From Clostridium sp. AM58-1XD (GTDB lineage Bacteria > Bacillota > Clostridia > Lachnospirales > Lachnospiraceae), in NCBI RefSeq assembly GCF_003464085.1, contig NZ_QSDR01000021.1, positions 18,625 to 82,624 on the forward strand: a stretch of DNA of 64,000 nucleotides, read 5' to 3'. The position numbers were made by a program, and so were the translations under genes. Numbering within the stretch: position 1 is the stretch's first letter; every line of letters starts with the position of its first letter. Shown here piece by piece: positions 1-8,357 of the stretch. Below the pieces are notes generated by a model, which was not told the DNA's origin, made no database searches, and saw only the letters and a program-made list of their open reading frames with translations.

Positions 1-77
1 CCTGAATATTTATATGAGAGAGAATTATGAACGGTATCACAATATTTTTTAAATTATAATAAAATTCGGATTTTATA

Positions 78-106
78 TTGACAATTATCCGTAAGTGTGA
101 TAATGT
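78..106 (+). promoter_or_regulatory. Sigma-A-type promoter
   Basis: TTGACA (78-83), a 17-nt spacer and TAATGT (101-106). The first palindromic operator begins 15 bp after the -10 box, around the expected transcription start and early leader, a position suited to repression. It would drive the NCS1 permease-hydantoinase-FAH operon. Confidence 0.65.
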
Positions 107-120
107 CTCGTTATAAGGTG

Positions 121-136
121 ATGTTCCCGGGAACAT
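121..136. promoter_or_regulatory. Palindromic operator, copy 1
   Basis: ATGTTCCCGGGAACAT is a perfect 16-bp palindrome centred at 128.5. Two variants follow at 193-208 and 234-249. The CG-centred symmetric form resembles operators of LacI/GntR-type sugar regulators such as the gluconate repressor (family knowledge). The cognate regulator is not identified. Confidence 0.6.
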
Positions 137-192
137 CACTGCACATGTAAGTGCTGCTTTGGAGGCTTCCGGTGAAATTTTTTTATTTAAAA

Positions 193-208
193 TTGTTCCC
201 GGGTACAT
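193..208. promoter_or_regulatory. Palindromic operator, copy 2
   Basis: TTGTTCCCGGGTACAT matches copy 1 except at positions 1 and 12 of the 16. Its centre (200.5) lies 72 bp from that of copy 1. Confidence 0.5.
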
Positions 209-233
209 GGGGCCAAATTTTTTTTAGCACAGG

Positions 234-249
234 ATGTTCCTGGGAACAC
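234..249. promoter_or_regulatory. Palindromic operator, copy 3
   Basis: ATGTTCCTGGGAACAC is the third copy, centred at 241.5 and 41 bp from copy 2. Spacings of 72 and 41 bp are near whole helical turns (10.5 bp per turn gives about 6.9 and 3.9), so cooperative binding or looping is possible (inference). Confidence 0.5.
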
Positions 250-339
250 GAAAGAAAGGAGGGGCGGGGATTCAAGCAGCATGCTGCTGCAGGGGAAAAC
301 AGCAAAAATTAACAGAAACAAATAAGAAAGGAAGAAGGT

Positions 340-1694
340 ATGAAAGAAGAGGGGTTAGCAGTTAACAAAGAAAAGGGGTTTGGGGAAGAAAGCTTGGCGC
401 CTCAGACAAACAGGATTATGGGGAATGCTTCCTATACATTCGCCTGGATCGCAGGAGTTATTAATATCAACTCGTTTATGATGGGAGCGGCGCTTGTTCC
501 TCCCAGCGGAAAATTAAACCTTGTTCAGGGGGCGCTGGCTATGCTTATCGGCGTAACGATTATCAGCATTGCCATGACGTGGAACGGTATTCCGGGACAC
601 CGGCTGGGAATTCCGTTTATAGTACATACGAGAACATGCTTTGGTATGAAGGGATCACTTTTCCCGGGATTAATCCGATCGTTGCCGGCAGTTCTCTGGT
701 ATGGGATTCAAAGCTGGATCGGGGCTTCCGCTATTAATTCCGTACTTTATATGGTAATAGGTTTTGATAATATGGCAGTGTGCTTCATCGGATTTCAGAC
801 GCTTCAGATTTTGCTCTCCATCCTGGGATTCAAAGGAATCAAATGGCTGGAAAACATCGGCGCTGTCTTTATTATCATCGCCTTAGGCTATATGTTCCTG
901 GTTATTTACAATACATATAAATTTGAAATTATGACGAACCTGATTGATTACAAAGGATCATGGGGGATGCCGTTCCTGGCCGGAATCACAACGTTCGGCG
1001 GCACTTATACGACTTACGTTATCAGCATGGGCGACCTGTCGAGAGAGCTCAGGAAGGAGACTGGCACAAAGGTCATGTTTCTTCTGCACTGGATCGGGAC
1101 TGTTCCATTTACCATGTTTATGGCGGTTATTGGCCTTATGGTGTCCGGCACGACAGGATCATGGGATCCGATCAAACTTTTTACGGAACTGGTGCCGAAT
1201 AAGCCGCTGCTGATAGCGACGCTTCTGTTTATAGCATTTGCACAGGTGACGACGAACGTGCTTCACAATGTAGTTCCATCCTCATATGTATTTATGGAAT
1301 ATTTAAACTTTTCTTACCGCAAATCGCAATTGCCGTAGGAATCGTAGCAATGTGTACATGTCCGTGGATTTTGACAACAAGCAATGGTTTCGTCAAATTT
1401 GTACAGGTTGTATCCTCGTTCCTTGGTCCGATTGCAACGGTAATGATTACGGACTATTACATTCTGAGAAAGAAGAAACTGGATCTGGATATGCTGTACG
1501 ATGAAAATGGCCCGTTCAAAGGGGTGAACTGGCAGGGAATCGCAGCGACGCTGGCTGGGGCGGCAGTGTCTCTGATCTTTATCGATCTATCCTGGATCGC
1601 AGGAATTATTCCGTCGGTACTCGTATATCTGCTGCTGACGAAATATCGGCCGCTCAGCAAAGAATTTCTGGCCGGAACAATTTATGAGAAATAA
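340..1694 (+). CDS. NCS1-family nucleobase/hydantoin/allantoin permease (frame broken near 1310)
   Basis: This is a membrane symporter of the nucleobase:cation symporter-1 family, expected to import a cyclic ureide or nucleobase for the hydantoinase downstream. The first part (340-1338) carries most of the roughly 12 hydrophobic helices, with the family-typical segment NVVPSSYVFMEYLNF. The rest continues in the -1 frame up to 1694 (IAVGIVAMCTCPW and further helices). Adding one T to the T run at 1309-1312 gives a continuous 451-residue protein, a normal NCS1 length, so the gene is probably intact in the organism. The start at 340 is supported by AGGAAG upstream. The gene is first in the operon behind the triple operator. 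The exact substrate cannot be read from sequence. Confidence 0.85.
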
Positions 1695-1727
1695 CTAAAA
1701 CAAAGTAAAATAAAAGGAGAAGGTATT

Positions 1728-3110
1728 ATGAGTTTAATTATTAAAAATGGGATGATAGTAACAGCTTCAGATGTTTTTAAAGCAGACATGAAAATCAGCG
1801 GGGGATTGATTGAGGAAATCTCATGCAGTATGGTACAGGGAGAAAACGACGAGATAATCGATGCAGAGGGACAGTACGTTCTTGCAGGAGGCATCGATCC
1901 TCATGTACACTTTGGGGTACCTGGATATGCAGATGATTTCAGAGACGGAACGAGGGCCGCGGCAGCGGGAGGAATTACGACGATCCTGAATTTTGTAGAA
2001 CCGCCGCTTCCAGGCAGAACACTGATGGAAAACTTCTCCATGTGGAAGGATATGGCGAAAGACTCCTATATTGACTACGGGCTGCAGCCGATTATTAATG
2101 AAGAACACAGTGAAGAAGCACTAAGTCTCATGCCGGAACTGCTGAAAGAAGGGGTATCCACCGTCAAGCTGTTTATGTCGGCCAGAGGAATTGGCCTCAT
2201 GGTGAGTGATGCGAATCTGTACAGAATTCTGTCCGAACTGAGTAAAAACCATATGCTTGCTACCGTACATTGTGAAAATGGGGATATTATTGACCAGATT
2301 GTCAAAGAAACGGTGGAGAAAGGAAACACCTCTACATTATATCACGGTCTCAGCAGACCGGAAGCGATGGAGGCAGAAGCGACGAACAGGATCTTGTCCA
2401 TTGCTCAGGTGACAGGAGCAAATATCCGTGTAGCACATGTGTCCTGCAAGCAGGCTATGGATGTAATAGAGGCTGCTCAGGAACGGGGAGTTCATGCATA
2501 TGGAGAAACATGTGCCCATTATCTGACAAAAGATATCACAGATCTGGACAAGGATTTCGCATACAGTTCCCGATTCATCTGCTCACCGCCGCTGCGTGAA
2601 AAGTGGAATCAGGATGCGCTCTGGAAAGGCATCAAAAAAGGAATTCTGTCGACAATGGGATCCGACCATGCGCCTGTTCCATATAAAGACGGCAAGACAA
2701 AGGGTATGGACAACTTCTCTAAAATACCAAACGGTGGACCGGGAGTTGAGGACATGTTCTCAATCATGTATCACTATGGAGTGCATGAGGGAAGGATTAC
2801 TCTTCCGGAATTTACCAGGATTCTCAGTTTTAATACGGCAAAATTGATGGGTATTTACCCGCAGAAAGGCGTCCTTCAGGTCGGAGCTGATGCGGATATC
2901 GTAATTCTCGATCCGAATCAGACAAGAACAATTACAGTTGATAAACAGTATCAGAAATGTGATTATAACGCTTATGAAGGAACGACGGTTTATGGGGTTA
3001 TTACACATGTGCTGTCGAGAGGAGAAGAGATTGTAAGAGACGGAATATTCCAGGCGGAAGAGCAGATCGGCCGGGGACATTACCTTTACAGAAAGCCAAT
3101 AGCAGAATAG
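1728..3110 (+). CDS. D-hydantoinase / dihydropyrimidinase-type cyclic amidohydrolase
   Basis: Cytosolic metal-dependent amidohydrolase of 460 residues that should open a cyclic ureide ring such as hydantoin or dihydropyrimidine to the carbamoyl amino acid. Visible signatures: the metal-binding HxH at H59/H61 (DPHVHFG), the lysine expected to be carbamylated at K147 (STVKLFMS), later metal-ligand histidines in ATVHCENG and VAHVSC, and the catalytic Asp D313 (GSDHAPV). NGGPGVEDM and CDYNAYEG resemble the dihydropyrimidinase branch more than classical allantoinase. Start 1728 follows AAAAGGAGAAGG. It lies 33 bp after the permease and 10 bp before the FAH-family gene, so the three are one transcription unit. 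No separate N-carbamoylase lies nearby. Confidence 0.85.
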   Translation: MSLIIKNGMIVTASDVFKADMKISGGLIEEISCSMVQGENDEIIDAEGQYVLAGGIDPHVHFGVPGYADDFRDGTRAAAAGGITTILNFVEPPLPGRTLMENFSMWKDMAKDSYIDYGLQPIINEEHSEEALSLMPELLKEGVSTVKLFMSARGIGLMVSDANLYRILSELSKNHMLATVHCENGDIIDQIVKETVEKGNTSTLYHGLSRPEAMEAEATNRILSIAQVTGANIRVAHVSCKQAMDVIEAAQERGVHAYGETCAHYLTKDITDLDKDFAYSSRFICSPPLREKWNQDALWKGIKKGILSTMGSDHAPVPYKDGKTKGMDNFSKIPNGGPGVEDMFSIMYHYGVHEGRITLPEFTRILSFNTAKLMGIYPQKGVLQVGADADIVILDPNQTRTITVDKQYQKCDYNAYEGTTVYGVITHVLSRGEEIVRDGIFQAEEQIGRGHYLYRKPIAE

Positions 3111-3120
3111 GGGGGATTAT

Positions 3121-4020
3121 ATGAGACTGCTTACGATAAAGAAGGAAAACGGGTACGAACTGGGAGTAAAACTTCCGGAAGGAATATTAAATGTAACAGA
3201 ATGCCTCAAAAAATACCCGACGGATTACGTTCCGGGTACGATGGAAGAAGTAATCGGCGGGGGAGGGAAGGCCCTTACTGAACTGAATCGATTTATTACA
3301 GAGTTAACGAATGAAGTCAAAGTTGAATTTACGAAGGATGAGGAGCGTGTAGAATTCGGTCCATGTGTCCCAAATCCGGGAAAGATTATTGGAATCGGTC
3401 TGAACTATCAGGCGGTGTTGGAAGAGTCTAACGGAAAAAAGCCGGTATTTCCCCATCTGTTCAATAAGTTTTCTGATTCCGTTGTAGGACATAAGGGCGT
3501 TGTTACCATACCTGCAAATTCAAACGAGGTGGATTACGAGGCTGAACTGGCCATTGTAATCGGAAAACGGGCAAGGCTGGTATCTGAAGAAGAAGCACTG
3601 GATTACGTGCTGGGCTACTGCAATACAAACGATATTTCGGCAAGAGATTTCCAGTATTCCACAACGTCCTGGATTCCGGGAAAATGCTGTGATAATTTCT
3701 GCCCGATCGGCCCGTATATCGTTACGAAAGACGAAGTTCCCGATCCGAATAATCTCGCGTTAAGAGGTTACGTAAACGGGGAACTGAGGCAGGATCACAA
3801 TACATCCGATATGATATTTAACTGCAGAGCTATCATCAGCGGAATATCGAAATATTTTACGCTGAAGCCGGGAGACGTGATCCTGACGGGAACATCCGGA
3901 GGCATCATATTAACATATCCGGAAGATAAACGCGTGTGGCTGAAAGAAGGCGACATCCTGGAAGTTGAAATGGGAAATCTTGGACGTCTGGTAAATATTG
4001 TAAAAAAAGAAGTACTATAA
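3121..4020 (+). CDS. Fumarylacetoacetate hydrolase (FAH) family protein
   Basis: 299-residue protein with the FAH C-terminal fold used by 2-keto-4-pentenoate hydratases, acylpyruvases and FAH-type lyases. Motifs seen: GIGLNYQAV, the metal-ligand stretch VDYEAELAIVIGK, GYCNTNDISARDFQ and the C-terminal TGTSGG. FAH-family enzymes bind Mg2+ or Mn2+ through conserved acidic residues and cleave C-C or C-N bonds next to an oxo-acid. In this operon it could act on the product of the hydantoinase, for example as a ureidoglycolate-lyase-like step, but that is inference. Last gene of the operon, followed 18 bp later by a strong terminator. Confidence 0.8.
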   Translation: MRLLTIKKENGYELGVKLPEGILNVTECLKKYPTDYVPGTMEEVIGGGGKALTELNRFITELTNEVKVEFTKDEERVEFGPCVPNPGKIIGIGLNYQAVLEESNGKKPVFPHLFNKFSDSVVGHKGVVTIPANSNEVDYEAELAIVIGKRARLVSEEEALDYVLGYCNTNDISARDFQYSTTSWIPGKCCDNFCPIGPYIVTKDEVPDPNNLALRGYVNGELRQDHNTSDMIFNCRAIISGISKYFTLKPGDVILTGTSGGIILTYPEDKRVWLKEGDILEVEMGNLGRLVNIVKKEVL

Positions 4021-4038
4021 AGAAGTACTATAATGGAA

Positions 4039-4090
4039 AAAGACCACCTGTATCTGGCGCTGAATTTTGTCAGATACAGGTGGTCTTTCT
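4039..4090 (+). terminator. Rho-independent terminator
   Basis: Perfect 18-bp arms (4039-4056 and 4071-4088, beginning AAAGACCACC) around a 14-nt loop, followed by a T-rich tail. It ends the permease-hydantoinase-FAH operon. The A-rich left flank would let it work from either side. Confidence 0.85.
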
Positions 4091-4167
4091 TCTCCTGTCC
4101 CATGCATAAACGAGACATGCCCTGCCTATAATAGAACATAGACTAAGAAATGCACAGGCGGGATTAT

Positions 4168-4767
4168 ATGAAATTATGGGAACGGATTAAAATCCGGGGA
4201 AACCGGGAGATATATTACTATGATGCCCAAAATGACTGGGAAATTGAGACCTTCGCCCTTCAGCTCTACGGACTGATCAGGGAGCAGATGGAAGAAGAAA
4301 AGAAAAATGGTGTCCTGTTTCTCTGTATCGGCACAGACCGTTCAACCGGAGACAGTCTGGGCCCGCTGATCGGGTATAAGCTGAAAGGGAAGAAGATAAA
4401 GCGGGCGGAAGTAGTGGGAACTCTGGAAAAACCAGTACATGCGATGAATCTGGAACAATACCTCAGAGCGGTACGCCTGAGTTTTCCGGATCATCTGATC
4501 GTAGCAGTGGATGCTTCTGTCGGTAATATGGAGCATATCGGATACATTACCCTCGGCAAGGGCCCGCTAAAGCCGGGACTGGGAGTGAGCAAAGAGCTGA
4601 AGGCGGTCGGAGACATCTTCATTACAGGTATCGTAGGCAGCTGTGGGAATCACGATCCGATCATGCTGCAGAGTATACGCCTCTCAGTGGTCATGCGCCT
4701 GGCGGACTGTATCAGCGAAAGCATATGTTTTGTCGAAAAGTTATGGGACAGGACAGCCTCTGTTTGA
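4168..4767 (+). CDS. yyaC: YyaC-like sporulation protein (DUF1256)
   Basis: A 199-residue DUF1256 protein related to Bacillus YyaC and distantly to hydrogenase-maturation/GPR-type peptidases; its biochemical role in sporulation is not settled. Diagnostic stretches: LFLCIGTDRSTGDSLGP, the following GTLEKPVHAMNL, VAVDASVGN and GIVGSCGNHDP. An in-frame ATG exists at 4150, but only the ATG at 4168 has a Shine-Dalgarno-like AGGCGGG at suitable distance, so 4168 is preferred. A TATAAT hexamer sits at 4127-4132. The gene is good evidence for a spore-forming Clostridia host. It is followed by a LysM membrane protein whose ribosome binding site lies in a palindrome. Confidence 0.85.
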   Translation: MKLWERIKIRGNREIYYYDAQNDWEIETFALQLYGLIREQMEEEKKNGVLFLCIGTDRSTGDSLGPLIGYKLKGKKIKRAEVVGTLEKPVHAMNLEQYLRAVRLSFPDHLIVAVDASVGNMEHIGYITLGKGPLKPGLGVSKELKAVGDIFITGIVGSCGNHDPIMLQSIRLSVVMRLADCISESICFVEKLWDRTASV

Positions 4768-4779
4768 CAAGTTTTTTGT

Positions 4780-4820
4780 CCCCGCTGTGCTATGCTTGGA
4801 AAGATAAAAAAACAGCGGGG
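4780..4820 (+). promoter_or_regulatory. Promoter inside a palindrome that also covers the LysM-gene ribosome binding site
   Basis: Perfect 9-bp arms CCCCGCTGT (4780-4788) and ACAGCGGGG (4812-4820) enclose a TGn-extended -10 box, TATGCT at 4791-4796. A TTGACA at 4764-4769 is 21 bp upstream, too far for a standard spacer. The right arm contains the GGGG of the Shine-Dalgarno for the gene at 4828. Transcripts reading through from yyaC could therefore hide that site, while transcripts from the local promoter would lack the left arm (inference). Confidence 0.4.
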
Positions 4821-4827
4821 TGAACCT

Positions 4828-6051
4828 ATGGGAGAATTATATAATCCGTATCCAAAACTGCCGAAAAACATCAGGCAGATTGGGGAACGAGATCAGATTG
4901 TAAAACTGTACGTGGAAGATTATGTAAATACTTACCTGAAGAGGCTGTACCCGGTGGGGGGACAAGATCTGCGCGTCGGACTCCTGCTGGGAAACGTAGA
5001 AGAATACGACGGGATTCCCTATATTTTCATAGATGGGGCCCTGGAGATGGACGGAGTTACCCAAAATGGGGAAAAAGTGGAGTTCTATGAAGGAGCGTGG
5101 AAAAAGGCGTATCAGGACATCGAGCAGATGTTTCCCAAGAGGACGGTACAGGGATGGTTTCTGTGCGGAGCACCGGGAAGCCAGCTGAGTCCGCTGAATT
5201 ACTGGAAACAGCATGGGCAGTATTTTTCCGGTGACCATAAACTGATGTACCTGAATTCTGGACTGGAGAATGAAGAGGCTGTTTACGTGGCGTCCGACGA
5301 CGGTTTTTACAAACTGAGAGGACATAACATCTATTACGAGAGAAACCAGATGATGCAGGACTATATGATCCTGCGGAGGGAAGCAAGACGTGTAGATGTG
5401 GATGTGGACAATACGGTGATACATAATTTCCGCCAGAAAATGGAGTCCCGAAAGGCGGAAGCGGCGGCTGAAAAAAATATAGTCGGCATACTGGGAACCT
5501 TATGCAGCGTATTGGCAATTACGGTCTTGGCAGGCAGTGTAACCATGTTTAATAATTACCACAAAATGAAAGAGATGGAACACGTCATCGCCTCTGCATT
5601 TCCGGCAGGCACTTCAACGTGGCAGGATTACAGTATAGACGACGAAGAACCAGAGGTAATCATCCAGAGCGGTTCCGGCACGGAACAGGTCTCGGGAACA
5701 GGAAAAATCATACCGGAAACGATGAGCGAAGAGGCCGGAAAGACAGAAAGCCAGATTCAAAGTGAGGCGGCTTCCACTGGAGAAACAGAGCCGGCAGCTG
5801 CAGAACCTGCTGCGGTCGAAACACAGCCGGAAACGCAGATTCCAACGCTTGGTGAAGCAGAAGATCAGGCGGCGGCTGTGGGGGAGTCTATTGCAAAGCA
5901 GAGCATTTACGAAGTAGCGGAGGGAGAAACTCTCTATGGTATTTGTCTGAAGAAGTATCATGACCTGAATATGCTGGACGAAATATGTGAACTGAACGGG
6001 CTGGACGATCAGAATAAAATCACTACAGGGCAGAAATTGATTATGCCGTAG
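4828..6051 (+). CDS. Single-pass membrane protein: degenerate MPN/JAB-like domain plus C-terminal LysM
   Basis: 407 residues with no signal peptide. About 215 N-terminal residues are predicted cytosolic and look like an MPN/JAB fold: VGLLLGNVEEYDGIPYIFID, then FPKRTVQGWFLCGAPGSQLS near residue 110, matching the JAMM pattern but lacking its HxH zinc ligands. One membrane helix follows (about 216-240, LGTLCSVLAITVLAGSV), then a Glu/Thr/Ala-rich linker and a LysM domain at about 360-407 (YEVAEGETLYGICLKKY). LysM binds peptidoglycan, so the protein should bridge cytoplasm and wall. The start at 4828 is chosen because of GGGGTG at 4817-4822; the earlier ATG at 4792 overlaps the -10 box. The MPN assignment rests on motif pattern only. 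Confidence 0.7.
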   Translation: MGELYNPYPKLPKNIRQIGERDQIVKLYVEDYVNTYLKRLYPVGGQDLRVGLLLGNVEEYDGIPYIFIDGALEMDGVTQNGEKVEFYEGAWKKAYQDIEQMFPKRTVQGWFLCGAPGSQLSPLNYWKQHGQYFSGDHKLMYLNSGLENEEAVYVASDDGFYKLRGHNIYYERNQMMQDYMILRREARRVDVDVDNTVIHNFRQKMESRKAEAAAEKNIVGILGTLCSVLAITVLAGSVTMFNNYHKMKEMEHVIASAFPAGTSTWQDYSIDDEEPEVIIQSGSGTEQVSGTGKIIPETMSEEAGKTESQIQSEAASTGETEPAAAEPAAVETQPETQIPTLGEAEDQAAAVGESIAKQSIYEVAEGETLYGICLKKYHDLNMLDEICELNGLDDQNKITTGQKLIMP

Positions 6052-6121
6052 AAAAAAAGAATGCGTTTCCGGTCAGAATGTTGTATACTGACATATATAC
6101 AGCATGGGGAGAAATGCAGAG

Positions 6122-7393
6122 ATGAGTGATATGAGCTCCATGAGCAGAGAGAGTAAAAAGAAACAGCTGCGCAGACAGATGATTTCCGCAGACAGCGGAG
6201 AACGGGTACGCCGGCAGGCATCCGGTGAAAATAGTGAGGAGATTGTACGCAAAGCCCATAGAAGGGTGCTGCGCCGTCGTCTTACTGTTTTATTTGTGTT
6301 TCTCCTGTTGGCAGCAGGCGCGGGCTTCGGAATTTATCAGTATCTGATCTTCCATCAGTTTACCGAGTATAAAACGGTATGGGAGAATTCCGTAAGCGAG
6401 GGCGGGGCTGCCGAGTATGCGGCGTTTGGCGGCAACGTATTGAAATATACGAAGGATGGCGCTTCCTACATCAACAGTGAGGGAAAGACCATTTGGATGC
6501 AGAGCTATGAGATGAAGGCGCCGATTGTCTCCGTGAACGGAGATTATGCGGTAATTGCCGACCAGCAGGGCAATACGATTTATATCTGTAATAAAGAAGG
6601 CTGTCAGGGAACAGCTTCTACTGTGTTGCCCATTGTGAAGGTGGCAGTGGCACAAAACGGTCTGACAGCTGCCATACTGGAGGATGCCAGAGCCAGCTAT
6701 ATCCAGTATTATAAAAAGGATGGAAGCGCGATGAAGCTGATGATTAAATCGGTGCTGGCCGGTGACGGTTATCCGGTGGACATCGGGATTTCGCCCGACG
6801 GTACACAGCTGATCGTTTCCTTCATACATCTTTCGCAGGGGGAAATGGCGCAGAGAGTCGTGATTTATGATTTCTCTGAGATTGGCAAGAACGAAAACCA
6901 CATTGTAGGCGGATTTGACGAAGAGTTTGAGGGGAGCCTGGTAGCCAGAGTGATTTATCCCAGCGAGGAAGCGGCAGTTGCCTTTGCGGACGACAGCGTG
7001 ACCTTCTTTTCAACCAGAAATCTGGCCAGTGTATCTCTGGAGAAACAGATCGAAATTAAAGAAACAGTTGAGAGCATTTTTTATTCGGATGAATATGCGG
7101 GCGTGATCGTACAAAACACGGCGGGCCCTGATGCATACAGAATGGATGTTTACCATCTGAACGGCAGTCTCGTATTCAGCAAAGAATTTGATTACCAGTA
7201 TCAGGATGTCCAGATATCAGGCGACAGCGTGATTCTCTATGACGACAGTTCCTGCAGGATTTATAATATGCATGGAGTGGAGAAATATTCGGGAGAGCTG
7301 GATGTAGAACCGGATATTATAGTAAAGGGAAGATTTCCTGATACCCTGATCGTCACGGGGCAGCAGACGATGAAAGAGATAAAATTAAAATAG
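6122..7393 (+). CDS. DUF5711 family membrane-anchored beta-propeller-like protein
   Basis: 423 residues: a basic cytosolic N-terminus rich in Ser and Arg, one membrane helix at about 55-78 (LTVLFVFLLLAAGAGFGIYQ), then a long extracellular region built of repeated beta-strand units (for example VSVNGDYAVIADQQGNTIYI, GISPDGTQLIVSF and ISGDSVILYDD), as in WD40/PQQ-like propellers. This matches DUF5711 proteins of Lachnospiraceae; no biochemical function is known to me. The start 6122 has GGGGAGA about 9 nt upstream, whereas the ATG at 6104 has none. It lies between the LysM protein and glucokinase, 13 bp before the latter, and is likely co-transcribed with it. Confidence 0.75.
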   Translation: MSDMSSMSRESKKKQLRRQMISADSGERVRRQASGENSEEIVRKAHRRVLRRRLTVLFVFLLLAAGAGFGIYQYLIFHQFTEYKTVWENSVSEGGAAEYAAFGGNVLKYTKDGASYINSEGKTIWMQSYEMKAPIVSVNGDYAVIADQQGNTIYICNKEGCQGTASTVLPIVKVAVAQNGLTAAILEDARASYIQYYKKDGSAMKLMIKSVLAGDGYPVDIGISPDGTQLIVSFIHLSQGEMAQRVVIYDFSEIGKNENHIVGGFDEEFEGSLVARVIYPSEEAAVAFADDSVTFFSTRNLASVSLEKQIEIKETVESIFYSDEYAGVIVQNTAGPDAYRMDVYHLNGSLVFSKEFDYQYQDVQISGDSVILYDDSSCRIYNMHGVEKYSGELDVEPDIIVKGRFPDTLIVTGQQTMKEIKLK

Positions 7394-7406
7394 GAGAGAA
7401 TGTACT

Positions 7407-8357
7407 ATGGAAAAGAAATGCATTGGAATCGATATTGGGGGGACGAGCGTGAAACTCGGTCTGTTCAGCACGGACGGAACGCTGCTTGAAAAGTGGGAGA
7501 TCCCTACGAGGAAGGAAAATGGAGGAGACAGAATCCTTCCCGATATTGCTGATTCTATCAAAGCGAAAATGAAGGAAAAAGGTCTGACGAACGATGATCT
7601 GGCCGGAGCCGGGATGGGATATCCGGGACCGGTTCTTCCGGACGGATATGTAGAGGTATGTGTAAATATCGGCTGGCATGACAGGAACCCTGAAAAGGAA
7701 CTCAGCAGTCTGCTTGACGGTCTTTTTGTGCGTTCAGGAAATGATGCCAATGTGGCTGCTCTGGGAGAGATGTGGCAGGGCGGAGGAAGAGGATACAGGG
7801 ATCTGGTGGCAGTGACTCTTGGAACAGGCGTCGGAGGCGGCGTAATTCTGAACGAACAGATCGTTGCAGGCAGGCACGGAACAGCGGGAGAGATCGGCCA
7901 TATTCATGTGCGCGACGAAGAGACGGAGCAGTGCAACTGCGGCGGAGTCGGCTGTCTGGAACAGGTCGCTTCGGCCACAGGCATTGCAAGAGAAGCGAGA
8001 AGAATGATGAAAAAAAGCGATTTGCCGTCTGTCCTGCGTAAATTCGGGGATAATGTAACGGCGAAAGACGTGCTGGACGCCGCAAAAGAGGGCGACAAAC
8101 TGGCAGATGAAGTAGTGGAAACTTCCTGCCGGTATCTGGGGCTCGTACTGGCACAGGTAGCTATGACCATAGACCCGGAACGTTTTGTAATTGGGGGCGG
8201 AGTATCGAAGGCAGGTCAGTTTCTGATCGACAGAATATGGAAATATTTTGATTTCTATACGCCGATAACGAAGCACAAGGCCAGCATCGGTCTTGCTGAA
8301 CTTGGAAATGATGCAGGCATCTACGGCGCTGCACGACTGATCGTTACGAACATCTAG
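7407..8357 (+). CDS. glcK: ROK-family glucokinase
   Basis: 316-residue cytosolic sugar kinase that phosphorylates glucose to glucose-6-phosphate with ATP. It shows the N-terminal phosphate-binding motif GIDIGGTSVKLGLF, the catalytic region RSGNDANVAALGE and the ROK zinc motif CNCGGVGCLE. GTAGEIGHIHV supplies the histidine that usually joins the zinc cluster. Length is typical for Gram-positive GlcK. Shine-Dalgarno GGAGAG precedes the ATG. Glucose specificity follows from overall similarity to GlcK-type ROK kinases and is less certain than the kinase call. Confidence 0.85.
   Translation: MEKKCIGIDIGGTSVKLGLFSTDGTLLEKWEIPTRKENGGDRILPDIADSIKAKMKEKGLTNDDLAGAGMGYPGPVLPDGYVEVCVNIGWHDRNPEKELSSLLDGLFVRSGNDANVAALGEMWQGGGRGYRDLVAVTLGTGVGGGVILNEQIVAGRHGTAGEIGHIHVRDEETEQCNCGGVGCLEQVASATGIAREARRMMKKSDLPSVLRKFGDNVTAKDVLDAAKEGDKLADEVVETSCRYLGLVLAQVAMTIDPERFVIGGGVSKAGQFLIDRIWKYFDFYTPITKHKASIGLAELGNDAGIYGAARLIVTNI

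Larger units (their letters stand above)
1..339. other. Regulatory intergenic region upstream of the hydantoinase operon
   Basis: No gene is visible. The region holds a sigma-A-like promoter (78-106), three copies of a 16-bp palindrome (121-136, 193-208, 234-249), a short GCAGCATGCTGC palindrome near 276-290 and the ribosome binding site AGGAAGAAGG before the ATG at 340. No riboswitch fold was recognised. Confidence 0.7.

Noticed and set aside
4792..4827. Upstream start (ATG 4792) for the LysM protein
   Set aside because: The ATG overlaps the TATGCT -10 element and lacks a ribosome binding site, whereas 4828 has GGGGTG.
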